A stretch of 64,000 nt of DNA, taken from assembly GCA_019233755.1 (NCBI GenBank), contig JAFAMD010000053.1:26673-90672 (forward strand), in the 5' to 3' direction. The translations under genes were made by a program, and so were the position numbers. The notes beneath the pieces were generated by a model. The model worked only from the letters and a program-made list of their open reading frames with translations, made no database searches and was not told the origin of the DNA. Source of the stretch: Acidobacteriaceae bacterium (lineage in GTDB: Bacteria > Acidobacteriota > Terriglobia > Bryobacterales > Bryobacteraceae). Of this stretch, positions 18,379 to 27,230 are shown one piece after another (positions within the stretch are counted from its first letter, which is position 1; each line of letters opens with the position of its first letter).

Positions 18379-20085
18379 GTGCAGCAACTGAAGCTGTTTC
18401 CGTCGGAGGTCGAACCGCCGGACGATCCGCAGGTGGCGCGTGTATTGCTGCATCAGGTGCGCCTGGAGCGCACGCGCCAGTTCGGCTCCTGCTGGCTCGG
18501 TCTGCAGTTATGGAAACGGCTCCAGTTGGACCAATTCTTCGAAGAGGCTGTGGATGATCAGGAGGCCGACGTAGCATGGTCACGCGTGGCAGCGGTGCTG
18601 ACAATCAACCGGTTGTGCGCGCCGGGCAGCGAGTTGGCGATCGAAGAACGCTGGTATCCGTCGACGGCGTTGGATGATCTGCTGAGCATCGCAGAGGGCA
18701 AGGTCAACGACACGCGGTTGTACCGTTGCCTGGACCGGATTCTGCCACACAAGACGCAGCTGGAGCGGCATCTCAAGCAACGCTACGGAGAGCTGTTCGG
18801 AGCCGAGTTCGACGTGCTGCTTTATGACCTGACCAGCACGTACGTGGAGGGTGCGGCTGAGAAGAATCCAATGATGCGCCGCGGTTATTCGCGCGATCAT
18901 CGACCTTATTGCGAACAGATGGTAATCGCGCTCATCGTCAACAGCGAGGGTTTCCCGTTCAGCTATGAGACCTTCGACGGCAACCGTGCTGATGTGTCCA
19001 CCATGGAAACGATCCTGCGCATGGTAGAGCGCAAGTACGGCCAGGCGCGACGGATCTGGGTATTCGATCGCGGCATTGTGAGTGAGGAGAATCTGCGGGC
19101 GATTCGCAAACGCGGCGGCCAGTACCTGGTAGGCACGCCACGCAGCCAGATGAAGCAGTTTGAAAAACAGCTGTTAAAAGATGATTGGCTGCAGGTGCGT
19201 CCCGATGTGGAAGTGAAAAAGGTGGCAATACCACCAGGTGAGGAAACCTACATTCTGTGCCGCACGGCAGGCCGCAGGGAAAAAGAGAGGGCCATCCGGA
19301 ATCGCTTCTCAATTCGTATGGAAGATGCCTTGCAGCGTCTGGCGAAAGCCATCGAGACGGGCCGTCTGAAAGATCGCAACAAAATGGAGCGGCGGCTGGG
19401 GCGCATACAGGCCAGCCATTCTCAGGTGAGCGATCTCTACGATCTGGCGTTGCGCGACACACGCGATGGCGTTCGCCTGCAGTGGTCGATCAAAGAAGAT
19501 CGCAAGCTTTGGCACGGACTACGGGAAGGCGCTTATATGCTGCGCACCAATCTTCAGGCCGGCACAGCCGAAGAGCTCTGGTCGCGGTACAAGCAGTTGA
19601 CCGAGGCCGAGGCGTCGTTCCGCGCGCTGAAAAGCGAGCTGTCCATCCGGCCTTTGTTCCATCAACTGGAACCACGCGTAAAGGCGCACGTGATGGTTGC
19701 TTTCCGCGGCTACGCCCTGTGGGTCACGCTGAAACATCTGCTCAAGCGACGGGCCGCCATCGACCCACAACCGTCGGTCAGCGGCGCCACTAATGCGCAG
19801 CCCTTATCAGCCATGAAGGCCCTTGCCCTGCTCTCCACCCTACAGAGCGCCGATATCATCCTGCCGACCACCGACGGTCGCGAGATCCGTCTGCGCCGCA
19901 TTACCGAACCCACAGCCGAGCAGAAAGCGCTCCTGCAGCAGCTCGATCTTACCCTCCCTGAACGCTTCGAACTCCATCGCAAATGTAGTGCACTCTCGAA
20001 AATTATGTGTTCGATTGCTGCGGTAGAGCCGCTGGAAATAACAGTTCTTGGTGCGCACGGCGGCCCAAGCAATCTGATTCATTAG
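18379..20085 (+). CDS. IS1634-family (IS4-group) transposase, N-terminally truncated, chimeric C-terminus
   Basis: A DDE transposase of the IS1634/IS1549 group. Catalytic aspartate 1 is in FDVLLYDLTSTYVEG, the second in RIWVFDRGIVSEENL, and the glutamate in the YKQLTEAEASFRALKSELS region. The start is GTG 18379, but the same frame reads back to 18307 as EEAAQARWLKTIEVFNEQGE, matching the internal sequence of relatives that begin MYVRxKHR about 50 residues earlier. That N-terminus is missing. The last roughly 20 residues, from about 20023 onward (PLEITVLGAHGGPSNLIH), are the antisense reading of the IS110 gene and are not native. Native family length is close to 600 residues. Probably inactive. 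Confidence 0.85.
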   Translation: MQQLKLFPSEVEPPDDPQVARVLLHQVRLERTRQFGSCWLGLQLWKRLQLDQFFEEAVDDQEADVAWSRVAAVLTINRLCAPGSELAIEERWYPSTALDDLLSIAEGKVNDTRLYRCLDRILPHKTQLERHLKQRYGELFGAEFDVLLYDLTSTYVEGAAEKNPMMRRGYSRDHRPYCEQMVIALIVNSEGFPFSYETFDGNRADVSTMETILRMVERKYGQARRIWVFDRGIVSEENLRAIRKRGGQYLVGTPRSQMKQFEKQLLKDDWLQVRPDVEVKKVAIPPGEETYILCRTAGRREKERAIRNRFSIRMEDALQRLAKAIETGRLKDRNKMERRLGRIQASHSQVSDLYDLALRDTRDGVRLQWSIKEDRKLWHGLREGAYMLRTNLQAGTAEELWSRYKQLTEAEASFRALKSELSIRPLFHQLEPRVKAHVMVAFRGYALWVTLKHLLKRRAAIDPQPSVSGATNAQPLSAMKALALLSTLQSADIILPTTDGREIRLRRITEPTAEQKALLQQLDLTLPERFELHRKCSALSKIMCSIAAVEPLEITVLGAHGGPSNLIH

Positions 20086-21033
20086 GCGCCGCATGTAGCG
20101 GTTTCCTTTGGCACAACGGTCGCTGTGCGATTGCCCTGCACTTTCTTGCCTGCCCGGACAGCTGCCTACCCAGGAGGCGAGTTGACCGGCCGATGGGAAA
20201 ACTGCTGCTTTCGGTCCCACCTCGGCGATGATCTGCTGTGCCGAACCAGGTTGCACGCCAGGCACTTCAGACAGATACGTCACCTCGGGCTGATGGTCCC
20301 GTAATGCGTATGCGAGGGAACCTTCCAATTCGGAGATCTGGCGATCTAACAGGTCGAGTTGATCCAGATGCAGTCCGAGCACCCTGCGATGTAGCGGATG
20401 GATCTCGCCGGTGAGCGCCGCTTGCAGTTCCTCTTTACTCACGCGCAGCCACTTATCACCTAGCCGAGCGAGCTTAACTGGGTCGTTTACTCCATCCGCC
20501 AGTGCTCGCAAAATCCGTCGCCCACTTGACCCGAATAGATCGCTAATGACACTGGACAGTTTGAGGCGCGTTTCCTCAAGCAGTGCTTCAACGTGGTTTT
20601 GTACTTGCCCTCGCTGTCGCACCAATTGTAGCCGGGAGCGTGCCAGCAGACGCCAACGCCGCTGCTCCGGATCTGGCACGTAACTCAGGGTCAGATCACC
20701 GGACAAAAGCCGGCGCACGATTCGAACCGCGTCGGGAAAGTCCGACTTCCGCTCGCGCGGCGCAGCCGTTGATCGCGATTGTGCTAAATGCAATCGGAAT
20801 TTACCTTCCAGCGCCAACCAAACCGGTCGCCAATACTGTGCGGTCGATTCCATGGCCACTTCACAGACGTGCTGTTCGTTCAGCCATGCTGCCAATTCCT
20901 CTAAATCACCGGTTGTTGTCCCAAACTTTCGTCGTTTGAAATCGGAGTCCGGCCAACTTGCGCTTCCCGCTACCACTGCCAGCATCTTTTTGTGGACGTC
21001 GATTCCAGCGACAATTCCAGGCGTAGATTCCAT
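19840..21033 (-). pseudogene. IS110-family transposase, C-terminally truncated
   Basis: A DEDD/Ser transposase of IS110. N-terminal RuvC-like residues are visible in VAGIDVHKK, VAMESTAQYWRPVW and RKSDFPDAVRIV. The C-terminal Transposase_20 region with the catalytic-serine neighbourhood follows in VPGVQPGSAQQIIAEVGP and SCPGRQESAGQ. Start ATG 21033 has a perfect AAGGAGG 5 bases upstream; longer in-frame starts up to 21093 are less likely. After YFQRLYR (about 20023) the sequence leaves the family and reads antisense IS1634-like DNA, so roughly 40-50 C-terminal residues and the right end of the element are lost. Not expected to move on its own. Confidence 0.88.
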
Positions 21034-21310
21034 ACTTGCCTCCTTCGGCAGCGGTGAAGCGCAGAGCGCATGAAGACTCATATGCACTCTCACTTGCTAC
21101 CGGCTTCGGTGCACACTTATCGGTACACGCACGCGCTCCAGGCCAAACAGACTCACGGCCTCAACTGGTCCACTGCACTAACGACCTCTCCGCGCCACCG
21201 TCCACCGCGGGCTAACATAAGACATTTTCATTGCCTTCGGTGGGCAAGCCATGCCCATTCACAACAGACTCAGCAACTGCCTAAACTGATCCTAAACGAC
21301 TTAGCTGCTT
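21034..21310 (-). mobile_element. Left non-coding end of IS110 copy (possible bridge-RNA region)
   Basis: About 280 bp upstream of the IS110 transposase ATG without coding sequence. In IS110-group elements this long left end carries the structured bridge RNA that pairs with donor and target DNA. I can see GC-rich inverted segments but cannot derive the guide loops, and the matching right end is lost. The element boundary is uncertain. The assignment is based on family knowledge plus position only. Confidence 0.35.
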
Positions 21311-21312
21311 TT

Positions 21313-21396
21313 CGCGCCTATTCGTGACGAACTTCGGTTAGCGGTGCTCAGCACGCCGCCGAAATTGTGGACAAGGGCTACACGATCAGGGAAGCG
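21313..21396 (+). pseudogene. Possible IS3-type OrfA remnant
   Basis: With two frameshifts the plus strand reads RAYS, DELRLAV, then QHAAEIVDKGYTIREA. This is the N-terminal helix-turn-helix style of IS3-family OrfA proteins (yS-DefR-aV--v--kGySirEva). The fragment is short, about 28 residues, and the rest of the protein is absent, so the call is tentative. Confidence 0.25.
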
Positions 21397-21468
21397 TATG
21401 GCGGTCGGATTGCTCCCGGTGCTGCATTGCTGCTCGGCAGCCGCTTGGGCAAGTTTGGGGAACCAGCG

Positions 21469-21690
21469 TTATTGCTTTGAGCCAACGATGATTAACAAGT
21501 CTGGATTTGGGAGTAGTGTTCCGACGCCAGTTGCTGGGGTGTTTGGCTCTATTTCGGAATCGACTAATGCCGGAATTCCATGCGCGTTCAACTCCGCTGC
21601 AATGGCGGACGCGGAGCTACTAACGGCTGGTTTCGGGTTTTTGCCGACACAGACGAGGACGTGTTTGGCCCATCCGCTGATACCTTGCAT
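21469..21690 (-). CDS. Small hypothetical protein
   Basis: A 73-residue frame that I do not recognise. It has a plausible beta-alpha-beta pattern: a strand (KHVLVCVGKNP), a helix (ASAIAAELNAHGI), another strand (PALVDSEIEPN), and a final hydrophobic strand (NPDLLIIVGSKQ). There is no signal peptide or Cys cluster. It lies between IS debris and tRNA-Arg; an opposite-strand frame of 132 codons covers the same DNA but has low-complexity, non-protein-like composition. Could be a real small cytosolic protein or a fragment of a larger one. Confidence 0.35.
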   Translation of the reverse strand: MQGISGWAKHVLVCVGKNPKPAVSSSASAIAAELNAHGIPALVDSEIEPNTPATGVGTLLPNPDLLIIVGSKQ

Positions 21691-21755
21691 TGACCATCTA
21701 CTGGGGTTTTGCTGGGGCTGCTTTGGAGGGAGAAGGAGCTAAGTCCTTTGTTTTC

Positions 21756-21833
21756 TGGTACGCCCGAGTGGATTCGAACCACCGACCTTTTGCTCCGGAG
21801 GCAAACGCTCTATCCAGGCTGAGCTACGGGCGC
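21756..21833 (-). tRNA. tRNA-Arg (anticodon CCG)
   Basis: Cloverleaf read on the minus strand: acceptor GCGCCCG pairs with CGGGCGT (one G-U), D-arm TAGCTCAGCCTGGATAGAG, anticodon loop CTCCGGA with CCG, T-arm GGTTCGAATCC. Discriminator A is followed by an encoded CCA at 21756-21758. It decodes CGG. It lies between the IS debris and the thioredoxin-like gene. Confidence 0.95.
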
Positions 21834-21849
21834 ACTTTTGGTTACAACC

Positions 21850-22461
21850 TTACGACCCTCTCTTCGCTGCGGCTGCACGCGCACTAGCGGAGCGGGGGTG
21901 AGTGGACGCGTTTCCGATGGCAAGCAATTGCTCGATATGTGCGCGGATCGCATCCTCTTTCATCAGCTTGTCCCAGTTCTCGTCTTCTGTCGCTGGGGTC
22001 TGATAGTGAATATTACCCTGGCGATCAATTAGCGCTAGTTGCGGCACGACGAACCGTCCGTTCGCGAACCCCATGAAGCTTGTCATTTGATCCGCTGACG
22101 TCCAACCCACCGGAAAATTCACCTGAAAATCCTTTGCAAAGTTCTCAACCAGCAAATCCGCGTTGGGGTTCACTGCCACATCTAGAACCTGGAAACCGCG
22201 CGGGCCATACTCCTGCTGGAGCTTGCTCATCACACGCGATGCTGCCTGACAATGGGGGCAGGTCGTGTAGATGAACTCAAGCGCTACCACTTTCCCTCGA
22301 TACTGGCTCAACAACTTCTGTCCCTGCCCTGGGATGCTGAAAGCGAGTTCGGGCGCCTTTCGTACGGACTCCTGATCCGCCGCGAACGTAGACGTTCCCA
22401 AAACCGCCAGAGCAGCAAACCAGATTAGCAGTTTCTTCACCTTGAAAAAGCTCCAGTTCAC
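21850..22461 (-). CDS. Thioredoxin-fold periplasmic protein, TlpA/peroxiredoxin-like
   Basis: A secreted 203-residue protein with a signal peptide (KKLLIWFAALAVLGTSTFAA). The thioredoxin fold follows, with the redox motif TTCPHC in YRGKVVALEFIYTTCPHCQ. Its conserved cis-Pro lies in GRFVVPQLALID. This pattern suggests a TlpA/ResA-like thiol-disulfide oxidoreductase or a peroxiredoxin-type protein in the periplasm. It starts 3 bp after the upstream metalloprotease-like gene, so they form a pair. The Ala-rich, basic C-terminus (ASARAAAAKRGS) is not part of the fold. The substrate is unknown. Confidence 0.8.
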   Translation of the reverse strand: MNWSFFKVKKLLIWFAALAVLGTSTFAADQESVRKAPELAFSIPGQGQKLLSQYRGKVVALEFIYTTCPHCQAASRVMSKLQQEYGPRGFQVLDVAVNPNADLLVENFAKDFQVNFPVGWTSADQMTSFMGFANGRFVVPQLALIDRQGNIHYQTPATEDENWDKLMKEDAIRAHIEQLLAIGNASTHPRSASARAAAAKRGS

Positions 22462-22464
22462 AGT

Positions 22465-23799
22465 TTAGCGTAGCGCCGCTCCGTTTGTTCGATCGTGTTG
22501 CGAAATTGTGGCCGCGGGGATCTTTTCCATCGTGCTCTGCGTGGAATGGCCTCCTTTCAACCGCTCCCATTCTGCCGCATCGGCCAACCCCTCCACGCTC
22601 GAAACCGTATTCCCCGACAGTATCGTCACGAAATATCCGTTGTCCCCGACGCCGGCGAATACCGAATCAGTTTGTGTCGAGACGTCGCAGTGCGCCCACT
22701 TATTATGCAGCACCCTCTTATATGCGGCAAAATAAACTGCAGCTAACGCGTTCGAATCCCATTCCGAAGCGTAGTTCAACAATGGCTTTTTCTTTCGCCC
22801 ATTCGTAAAGATTTTGAACTGCCCTCCCGCTAAGTGCGCTGCAAGGCGTTTCGCTTCGGCTTCCCCCAGATACCGGCGCAGCAGCATCTGGTGATCGAAC
22901 TCACCAACCGAGCCCTCGGTAACCTCATCCGAGTAGGCCTCGCCCAGCTTCACCAATTCCGGTCGGGCTGGCGCCTGATGGGCGAAGTATCTTTCCGGAT
23001 GCATGATTTGCGACGTGTCGACGGGAGCGTCCTTGAAAACAGCGCTGAAGGACGATTTACCCATTTTCTTATATACGGCGTCGAAGAACGCCGTACCCTC
23101 GGTATAGGGAAACAGAAGCGATTGCTGGATGTACAGCGGCGATGCTTTCAAAACCGGAAAGTCCGTCATCGAGTCTTCGCTCGAATCCTCCACAGACTTC
23201 AACATGTCCTGGCTCGGGACCGGCGGTTGCCCTTCCTGTTTCAGGTCGTAGGCGATCATCAGCCACGAGGCTTGCCCTTCTACCACGGCCGTATGGGCAA
23301 GATTCTCATCGTCATTCGTCGGGCTCTCATCCATGAAGTGCTCCAGGTCGAAATGCTGATCGACGAGCGCATGGGCCAGTTCATGCGCCAGCGTCGTCGT
23401 CTCATCTTCGAAAGGTGTGCCCTCGAGCAGGAACAATTTTTTCGCGTCGTAATCGTAAAACGCCGCCGCTTGCTCGGTCAGCAGATCGACGGTCGATTTC
23501 TTCAGGTCGAAATCCTGCGGAACCAGTCCAAACATCTTGAGCGCGAGCTCGTCAGCATGAATTTCGTCAGGTTTGATGGTTTTCTTGATGCGCTTTGATA
23601 GAAAATGCCGCAATTGCGCTTTGGTCATCCGGCCATATGCGACCGGGTGCTCCTGCGACAGCCCCGTGATCTCTGAAAGTGTTGCAACAATTCCGTTGAT
23701 CTGCTTGAAGACAGGATCATCCGCTTTCTTGGGATGAGCCAGAACGACTGCGAGCGCAGCGAACAGCGCAAGACTGACGGAAGAAATTCGGCGGAACAT
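22465..23799 (-). CDS. Secreted zincin-like metallopeptidase, function unknown
   Basis: A 444-residue protein with an N-terminal signal peptide (MFRRISSVSLALFAALAVVLA). It contains the gluzincin signature TTLAHELAHALVDQHFDLE near residue 135, where HELAH supplies two His zinc ligands and the catalytic Glu. The third ligand is not clear by eye; an Asp/Glu-rich helix follows. Beyond this I see no named family domain. The gene is 3 bp upstream of the thioredoxin-fold gene, so a common role in handling periplasmic proteins is possible. Family naming beyond 'HExxH protease-like' would be guesswork. Confidence 0.75.
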   Translation of the reverse strand: MFRRISSVSLALFAALAVVLAHPKKADDPVFKQINGIVATLSEITGLSQEHPVAYGRMTKAQLRHFLSKRIKKTIKPDEIHADELALKMFGLVPQDFDLKKSTVDLLTEQAAAFYDYDAKKLFLLEGTPFEDETTTLAHELAHALVDQHFDLEHFMDESPTNDDENLAHTAVVEGQASWLMIAYDLKQEGQPPVPSQDMLKSVEDSSEDSMTDFPVLKASPLYIQQSLLFPYTEGTAFFDAVYKKMGKSSFSAVFKDAPVDTSQIMHPERYFAHQAPARPELVKLGEAYSDEVTEGSVGEFDHQMLLRRYLGEAEAKRLAAHLAGGQFKIFTNGRKKKPLLNYASEWDSNALAAVYFAAYKRVLHNKWAHCDVSTQTDSVFAGVGDNGYFVTILSGNTVSSVEGLADAAEWERLKGGHSTQSTMEKIPAATISQHDRTNGAALR

Positions 23800-23857
23800 T
23801 AATGAACAGCGAAGCTTATATTTAGACTACTGAATCGGTGGGTCCCCCCAATCCTCT

Positions 23858-24520
23858 TCAATGCGCCGACACCAGAAGCGAATGAACGCCGTTCCATAGA
23901 ATCTGGACCCCGATGCAAAGCAGAATGAAGGCAGCCAGCCGTACGATAACATTCATTGCGGTTGGCCCCAGGAATTTCGCAAGGCGCTCGGCAAAGCGGT
24001 AGCTGAGGTACACGGTTAATGCAACCAGGGCTGGACCAATAATTGCCGAGATCAGCCGCACAAAACCTCCGCGATACGGCGCCTGGTTCGCCCCGAGCGC
24101 TATGGCGACCGAAATCGAACCCGGCCCGACCGTTAGCGGCAAGGTCAACGGATAGAATGCCCTCGTGGAGATGTCTTCCAGACTGACTTTTTTCTGCGCG
24201 CTCTCCCGGGCCTGCTCTTCTTCCCGCTGTAGCAGCGTCCAACCGGTCGACATCACAACGATCCCACCGCCAATCTGGACCACCGGAACGGAGATCCCGA
24301 AGAAATCCAGAATGTGGCTGCCGATCAGGAGAGATCCGGTTAGGAGCCAGTAGCTATTCAGCGCGACCTTCCACGCCAGGGTGGCTCGTGCTTCGCTTGA
24401 ATAACCAGGCGTCAGGCTAAGAAATATGGGACTGTTGCCGAGCGGGTTCACAATCGGGAACAGCGCCGTCAGCACGACCAGACAACTCTCTACAATCTCG
24501 ACGGGAGCGGTCGATGGCAT
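23858..24520 (-). CDS. MarC-family integral membrane protein
   Basis: A 220-residue inner-membrane protein of the MarC/UPF0056 family. About six hydrophobic segments are visible. Family motifs are the ALFPIVNPLGNSPIFLSLTP start and the late segments FYPLTLPLTVGPGSISVAIA and RLAAFILLCIGVQILWNGV. The function of the family is not established; early links to multiple antibiotic resistance were withdrawn. It is divergent from uvrD with an 83-bp gap, and the region between may carry both promoters. Confidence 0.88.
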   Translation of the reverse strand: MPSTAPVEIVESCLVVLTALFPIVNPLGNSPIFLSLTPGYSSEARATLAWKVALNSYWLLTGSLLIGSHILDFFGISVPVVQIGGGIVVMSTGWTLLQREEEQARESAQKKVSLEDISTRAFYPLTLPLTVGPGSISVAIALGANQAPYRGGFVRLISAIIGPALVALTVYLSYRFAERLAKFLGPTAMNVIVRLAAFILLCIGVQILWNGVHSLLVSAH

Positions 24521-24603
24521 GAAAAACCAGCATAAGCCTGACGGTGGCCAATATGCTCCGGATGATACGCTGGAAGTAATCCTTCCGCTTTTTTCCCGTA
24601 TCC

Positions 24604-27030
24604 ATGGATTTTCTTGCAGGTCTGAATCCGCAACAACGCGAAGCCGTTGCCCACGTTGAGGGTCCGCTCCTGCTCCTCGCCGGAGCCGGAAGCGGCAAAA
24701 CCCGCGTCATTACGCATCGTATTGCGCACCTGATCGAGGCTCACCACATCCCCGGACCCGCGGTTCTCGCTGTCACTTTCACCAACAAGGCGGCAGATGA
24801 GATGCGACAGCGCGTCAACGCTCTTTTGAGCAGCAATGCGCCTGCAAGCACGCCGGTGGTCGCAACCTTTCATTCTTTCTGCGTCCGTCTCCTCCGCCGC
24901 GACGGCGATGCGCTTTCCGAAGTCCGCAGCGGCTTCACTCGCCGGTTCACGATTTACGACGACGATAACCAGCTCGCGCTGATGAAGTCGATCTACAAGC
25001 AACTCGGTCTCGATGAGAAATTCATGCAGTATCGCGCCACCCTCTCGCGCATCAGCCATGCAAAGAGCCACAACGAGACGCCGCAGGATTGGTACAAGGC
25101 CGCTACAGATCCGAAACTGACCCGCCTGGCAAAGATCTACGAGCTCTACGAAGAACGGCTCCGGCAGGCGAACGCACTCGACTTCGACGATCTGCTGCTC
25201 GAGTCGGTTCATCTCCTCCGGCACGACGATGCGCTCCGGCAGCTCTACAACCGCCGCTTCGAGTTCGTGATGATCGATGAATATCAGGACACGAACCGCA
25301 GCCAGTACGAACTCATGCGCTTGCTTACCGAAGCGCGTAGTAACGTTTGCGTGGTCGGCGACGAAGACCAGTCGATCTACGGCTGGCGCGGCGCTGATAT
25401 CCGTAACATTCTCGATTTCGAGCGTGACTACCCCAGTGCAGTGGTCATCCGCCTCGAGCAGAACTATCGCTCCACCAAGAACATTCTGGAAGCCGCCAGT
25501 GCCGTCGTGGCGCATAACAAGGAGCGCAAGGGCAAGTGGCTCTGGACCGACTCGAGCGAAGGAGCCAGAATCGGCTTCTATGAAGGACCCGACGGGGAGA
25601 ACGAAGCGCTTTTCATCGCGGACACGATAGAAAAGCTCCTCGCGAAAAATCCGGCCGAGCGCGTGGCGGTTCTTTACCGGACGAACTTCCAGTCCCGGCA
25701 AATCGAAGAAGCGCTCCGCCGCTACGGCCGGAAATATCTCGTCGTGGGCGGCTTCAGTTTCTATCAGCGCGCCGAAGTGAAAGATCTGCTCGCGTATTTG
25801 AAGGTTCTCTCGAGCCCGCAGGATTCCATCAATCTGCTCCGCATCATCAATACGCCCGCCCGCGGCATCGGCAAAGGCACCATCGAGCAGATGGAGCAAT
25901 ACGCTCTCGAGCACGGCATGAGTCTCTGGAATGCGCTCCCGAAAATGATCGAGGAGAAGTTGTTCCCGACGCGTGCGGAATCGGCAATCAAGGCGTTCAT
26001 CGCCCTCATGACCGATCTCAGTGAAGCGATCCAGACCAAGCCGGTTCACGAAGCTCTCCGCGAGGTTCTCCAGAAGACCGGCTACGAGCACATGCTGAAG
26101 AGCGATGTCTCGCCGGACTCGGAATCGCGGCTGAGCAACCTGGAAGAGTTGATCAATGCTGCCGCCGAGGCGGCAGAGCGAGGCGAAACGGTGGCCGAGT
26201 TCCTTGACCACGCTGCACTGGTCGCTGATTCCGATGCCCTTGACGAGCAGGCGGCCGTGTCATTGCTGACCATCCACAACGCCAAGGGACTCGAGTTTCC
26301 GAACGTTTTCCTCGCGGGCATGGAGGAAGGTTTGTTTCCGCACAGCCGCTCCCTTACCGCCGAAGCGGCTATGGAGGAAGAGCGCCGGCTCTGCTATGTC
26401 GGAATGACACGCGCGGAAAAGCGCCTGTACCTCACCTGGGCGCGATACCGCCGCCGCTTCGGAAGCGGACAGCCCGAGGTCTGTCTTCCCTCGCGGTTCC
26501 TCAACGAGGTCCCCGTCGGCCTGCGCGAGAAGTTGTCGCCCTATAGCGAGCAGCACGCCGACGAGGTCGATCTCTTTTCTGAGCAGCACGATGTCCGCGA
26601 ATCGGTAAAGCGTAACCTCTACACCGGCCGGACATACAATTCGGTGGAAAACATCACGCAATTCTTTGCCGAGCGCGGCATGACACCACCCTCCGGTTTC
26701 ACCCGCCGGCCAGAGTCCGCGAAGAACACTGCGCCGGCGCCTCAAACCGGCCCGCGGCCGGCATCTGCCGGCGCCGGTCCCGTGCCGATGCAAAGGCCGC
26801 CTGCCGCTCCCCCGCCCTCCCCGCGTGCGCTGCCGCAGACCCGTTCTTCCGCCCCGCGGCGGCAGGCTGGTTTTGGTGCAGGAGCCGTCATTCAGCACCC
26901 GAAATACGGGCGCGGGACCATTTTGCGGCGCGAAGGCGAAGGCGAGGATGCGAAACTAACTATTAGTTTCCCGGGATACGGGTTGAAAAAGATTGTTGAA
27001 AAATACGCAGGAATTAAAGTCGACGAATGA
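24604..27030 (+). CDS. pcrA: ATP-dependent 3'-5' DNA helicase UvrD/PcrA
   Basis: SF1A helicase of 808 residues. Motifs in order: Q-motif LNPQQREAV, I (LLAGAGSGKT), II (MIDEYQDTN), III (VGDEDQSIYGWRGA), IV (LEQNYRSTKN), V (LTIHNAKGLEFPNV) and VI (RLCYVGMTRA). A Pro/Ala-rich linker (around residues 720-760) precedes a C-terminal Tudor-like patch (VIQHPKYGRGTILRREGEGE), which in PcrA/UvrD binds RNA polymerase. Role: nucleotide excision and mismatch repair, and transcription-coupled displacement. The stop overlaps the next small gene by ATGA. A long open frame antisense to this gene is compositional and is not called. Confidence 0.95.
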   Translation: MDFLAGLNPQQREAVAHVEGPLLLLAGAGSGKTRVITHRIAHLIEAHHIPGPAVLAVTFTNKAADEMRQRVNALLSSNAPASTPVVATFHSFCVRLLRRDGDALSEVRSGFTRRFTIYDDDNQLALMKSIYKQLGLDEKFMQYRATLSRISHAKSHNETPQDWYKAATDPKLTRLAKIYELYEERLRQANALDFDDLLLESVHLLRHDDALRQLYNRRFEFVMIDEYQDTNRSQYELMRLLTEARSNVCVVGDEDQSIYGWRGADIRNILDFERDYPSAVVIRLEQNYRSTKNILEAASAVVAHNKERKGKWLWTDSSEGARIGFYEGPDGENEALFIADTIEKLLAKNPAERVAVLYRTNFQSRQIEEALRRYGRKYLVVGGFSFYQRAEVKDLLAYLKVLSSPQDSINLLRIINTPARGIGKGTIEQMEQYALEHGMSLWNALPKMIEEKLFPTRAESAIKAFIALMTDLSEAIQTKPVHEALREVLQKTGYEHMLKSDVSPDSESRLSNLEELINAAAEAAERGETVAEFLDHAALVADSDALDEQAAVSLLTIHNAKGLEFPNVFLAGMEEGLFPHSRSLTAEAAMEEERRLCYVGMTRAEKRLYLTWARYRRRFGSGQPEVCLPSRFLNEVPVGLREKLSPYSEQHADEVDLFSEQHDVRESVKRNLYTGRTYNSVENITQFFAERGMTPPSGFTRRPESAKNTAPAPQTGPRPASAGAGPVPMQRPPAAPPPSPRALPQTRSSAPRRQAGFGAGAVIQHPKYGRGTILRREGEGEDAKLTISFPGYGLKKIVEKYAGIKVDE

Positions 27031-27185
27031 ACACCAAACACGTTGAAGATCGAGACGAACGCAAGAGCCTGAAACGCGCGGCCCGCAAGAAAGCTGCTCC
27101 AAAAGCAAAACGCCCCTCCGGCGTCGCGCGCGGCTCAAACAAGCGCAAAGTGAAGAAGTTGGCTAAGGGCCAGCGGAAGCGCTAA
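27027..27185 (+). CDS. Small lysine/arginine-rich protein downstream of uvrD
   Basis: A 52-residue highly basic frame whose ATG overlaps the uvrD stop (ATGA), a coupling signature. About 22 of its residues are Lys or Arg, for example RKSLKRAARKKAAPKAKR and KRKVKKLAKGQRKR. There is no known domain. Such composition is seen in nucleic-acid-binding tails; function cannot be assigned. It is followed 16 bp later by a terminator-like hairpin, consistent with being the end of the transcript. Confidence 0.5.
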   Translation: MNTKHVEDRDERKSLKRAARKKAAPKAKRPSGVARGSNKRKVKKLAKGQRKR

Positions 27186-27200
27186 ACGGAATTGGTGATC

Positions 27201-27230
27201 GCGAGATGGGCTGGCCTAAGCCCGTCTCGC
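27201..27230. terminator. Bidirectional terminator-like hairpin between convergent genes
   Basis: GCGAGATGGGC and GCCCGTCTCGC form an 11-bp stem (one G-U) around an 8-base loop, 16 bp past the small basic gene and overlapping the last codons of the convergent glucoamylase gene. No strong T run follows on either strand, so it may work partly as a stabilising hairpin. Confidence 0.5.

Larger units (their letters stand above)
18307..21310. mobile_element. Composite IS debris: IS1634-like plus IS110-like elements joined tail to tail
   Basis: Two convergent transposase genes of different families meet at about 20023. The plus-strand IS1634-like gene runs into sequence that, on the minus strand, encodes the IS110 transposase; both lose their native C-terminal ends at the join. 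I found no terminal inverted repeats or target duplications by eye, so element ends are approximate. The block separates the EPS island from the tRNA-Arg region and probably results from an insertion followed by deletion. Confidence 0.7.

Noticed and set aside
21344..21742. 132-codon plus-strand gene
   Set aside because: Composition rich in Cys, Trp and Ser, no structure pattern; the antisense 73-codon frame is more protein-like and IS-derived sequence covers its start.
22834..23598. 254-codon plus-strand frame
   Set aside because: Antisense to the HELAH protein, composition Arg/Leu/Phe-rich without known signature.
24490..26211. 573-codon open frame antisense to uvrD
   Set aside because: It mirrors the helicase gene, has no recognisable family motif and its openness follows from the codon composition of the real gene.
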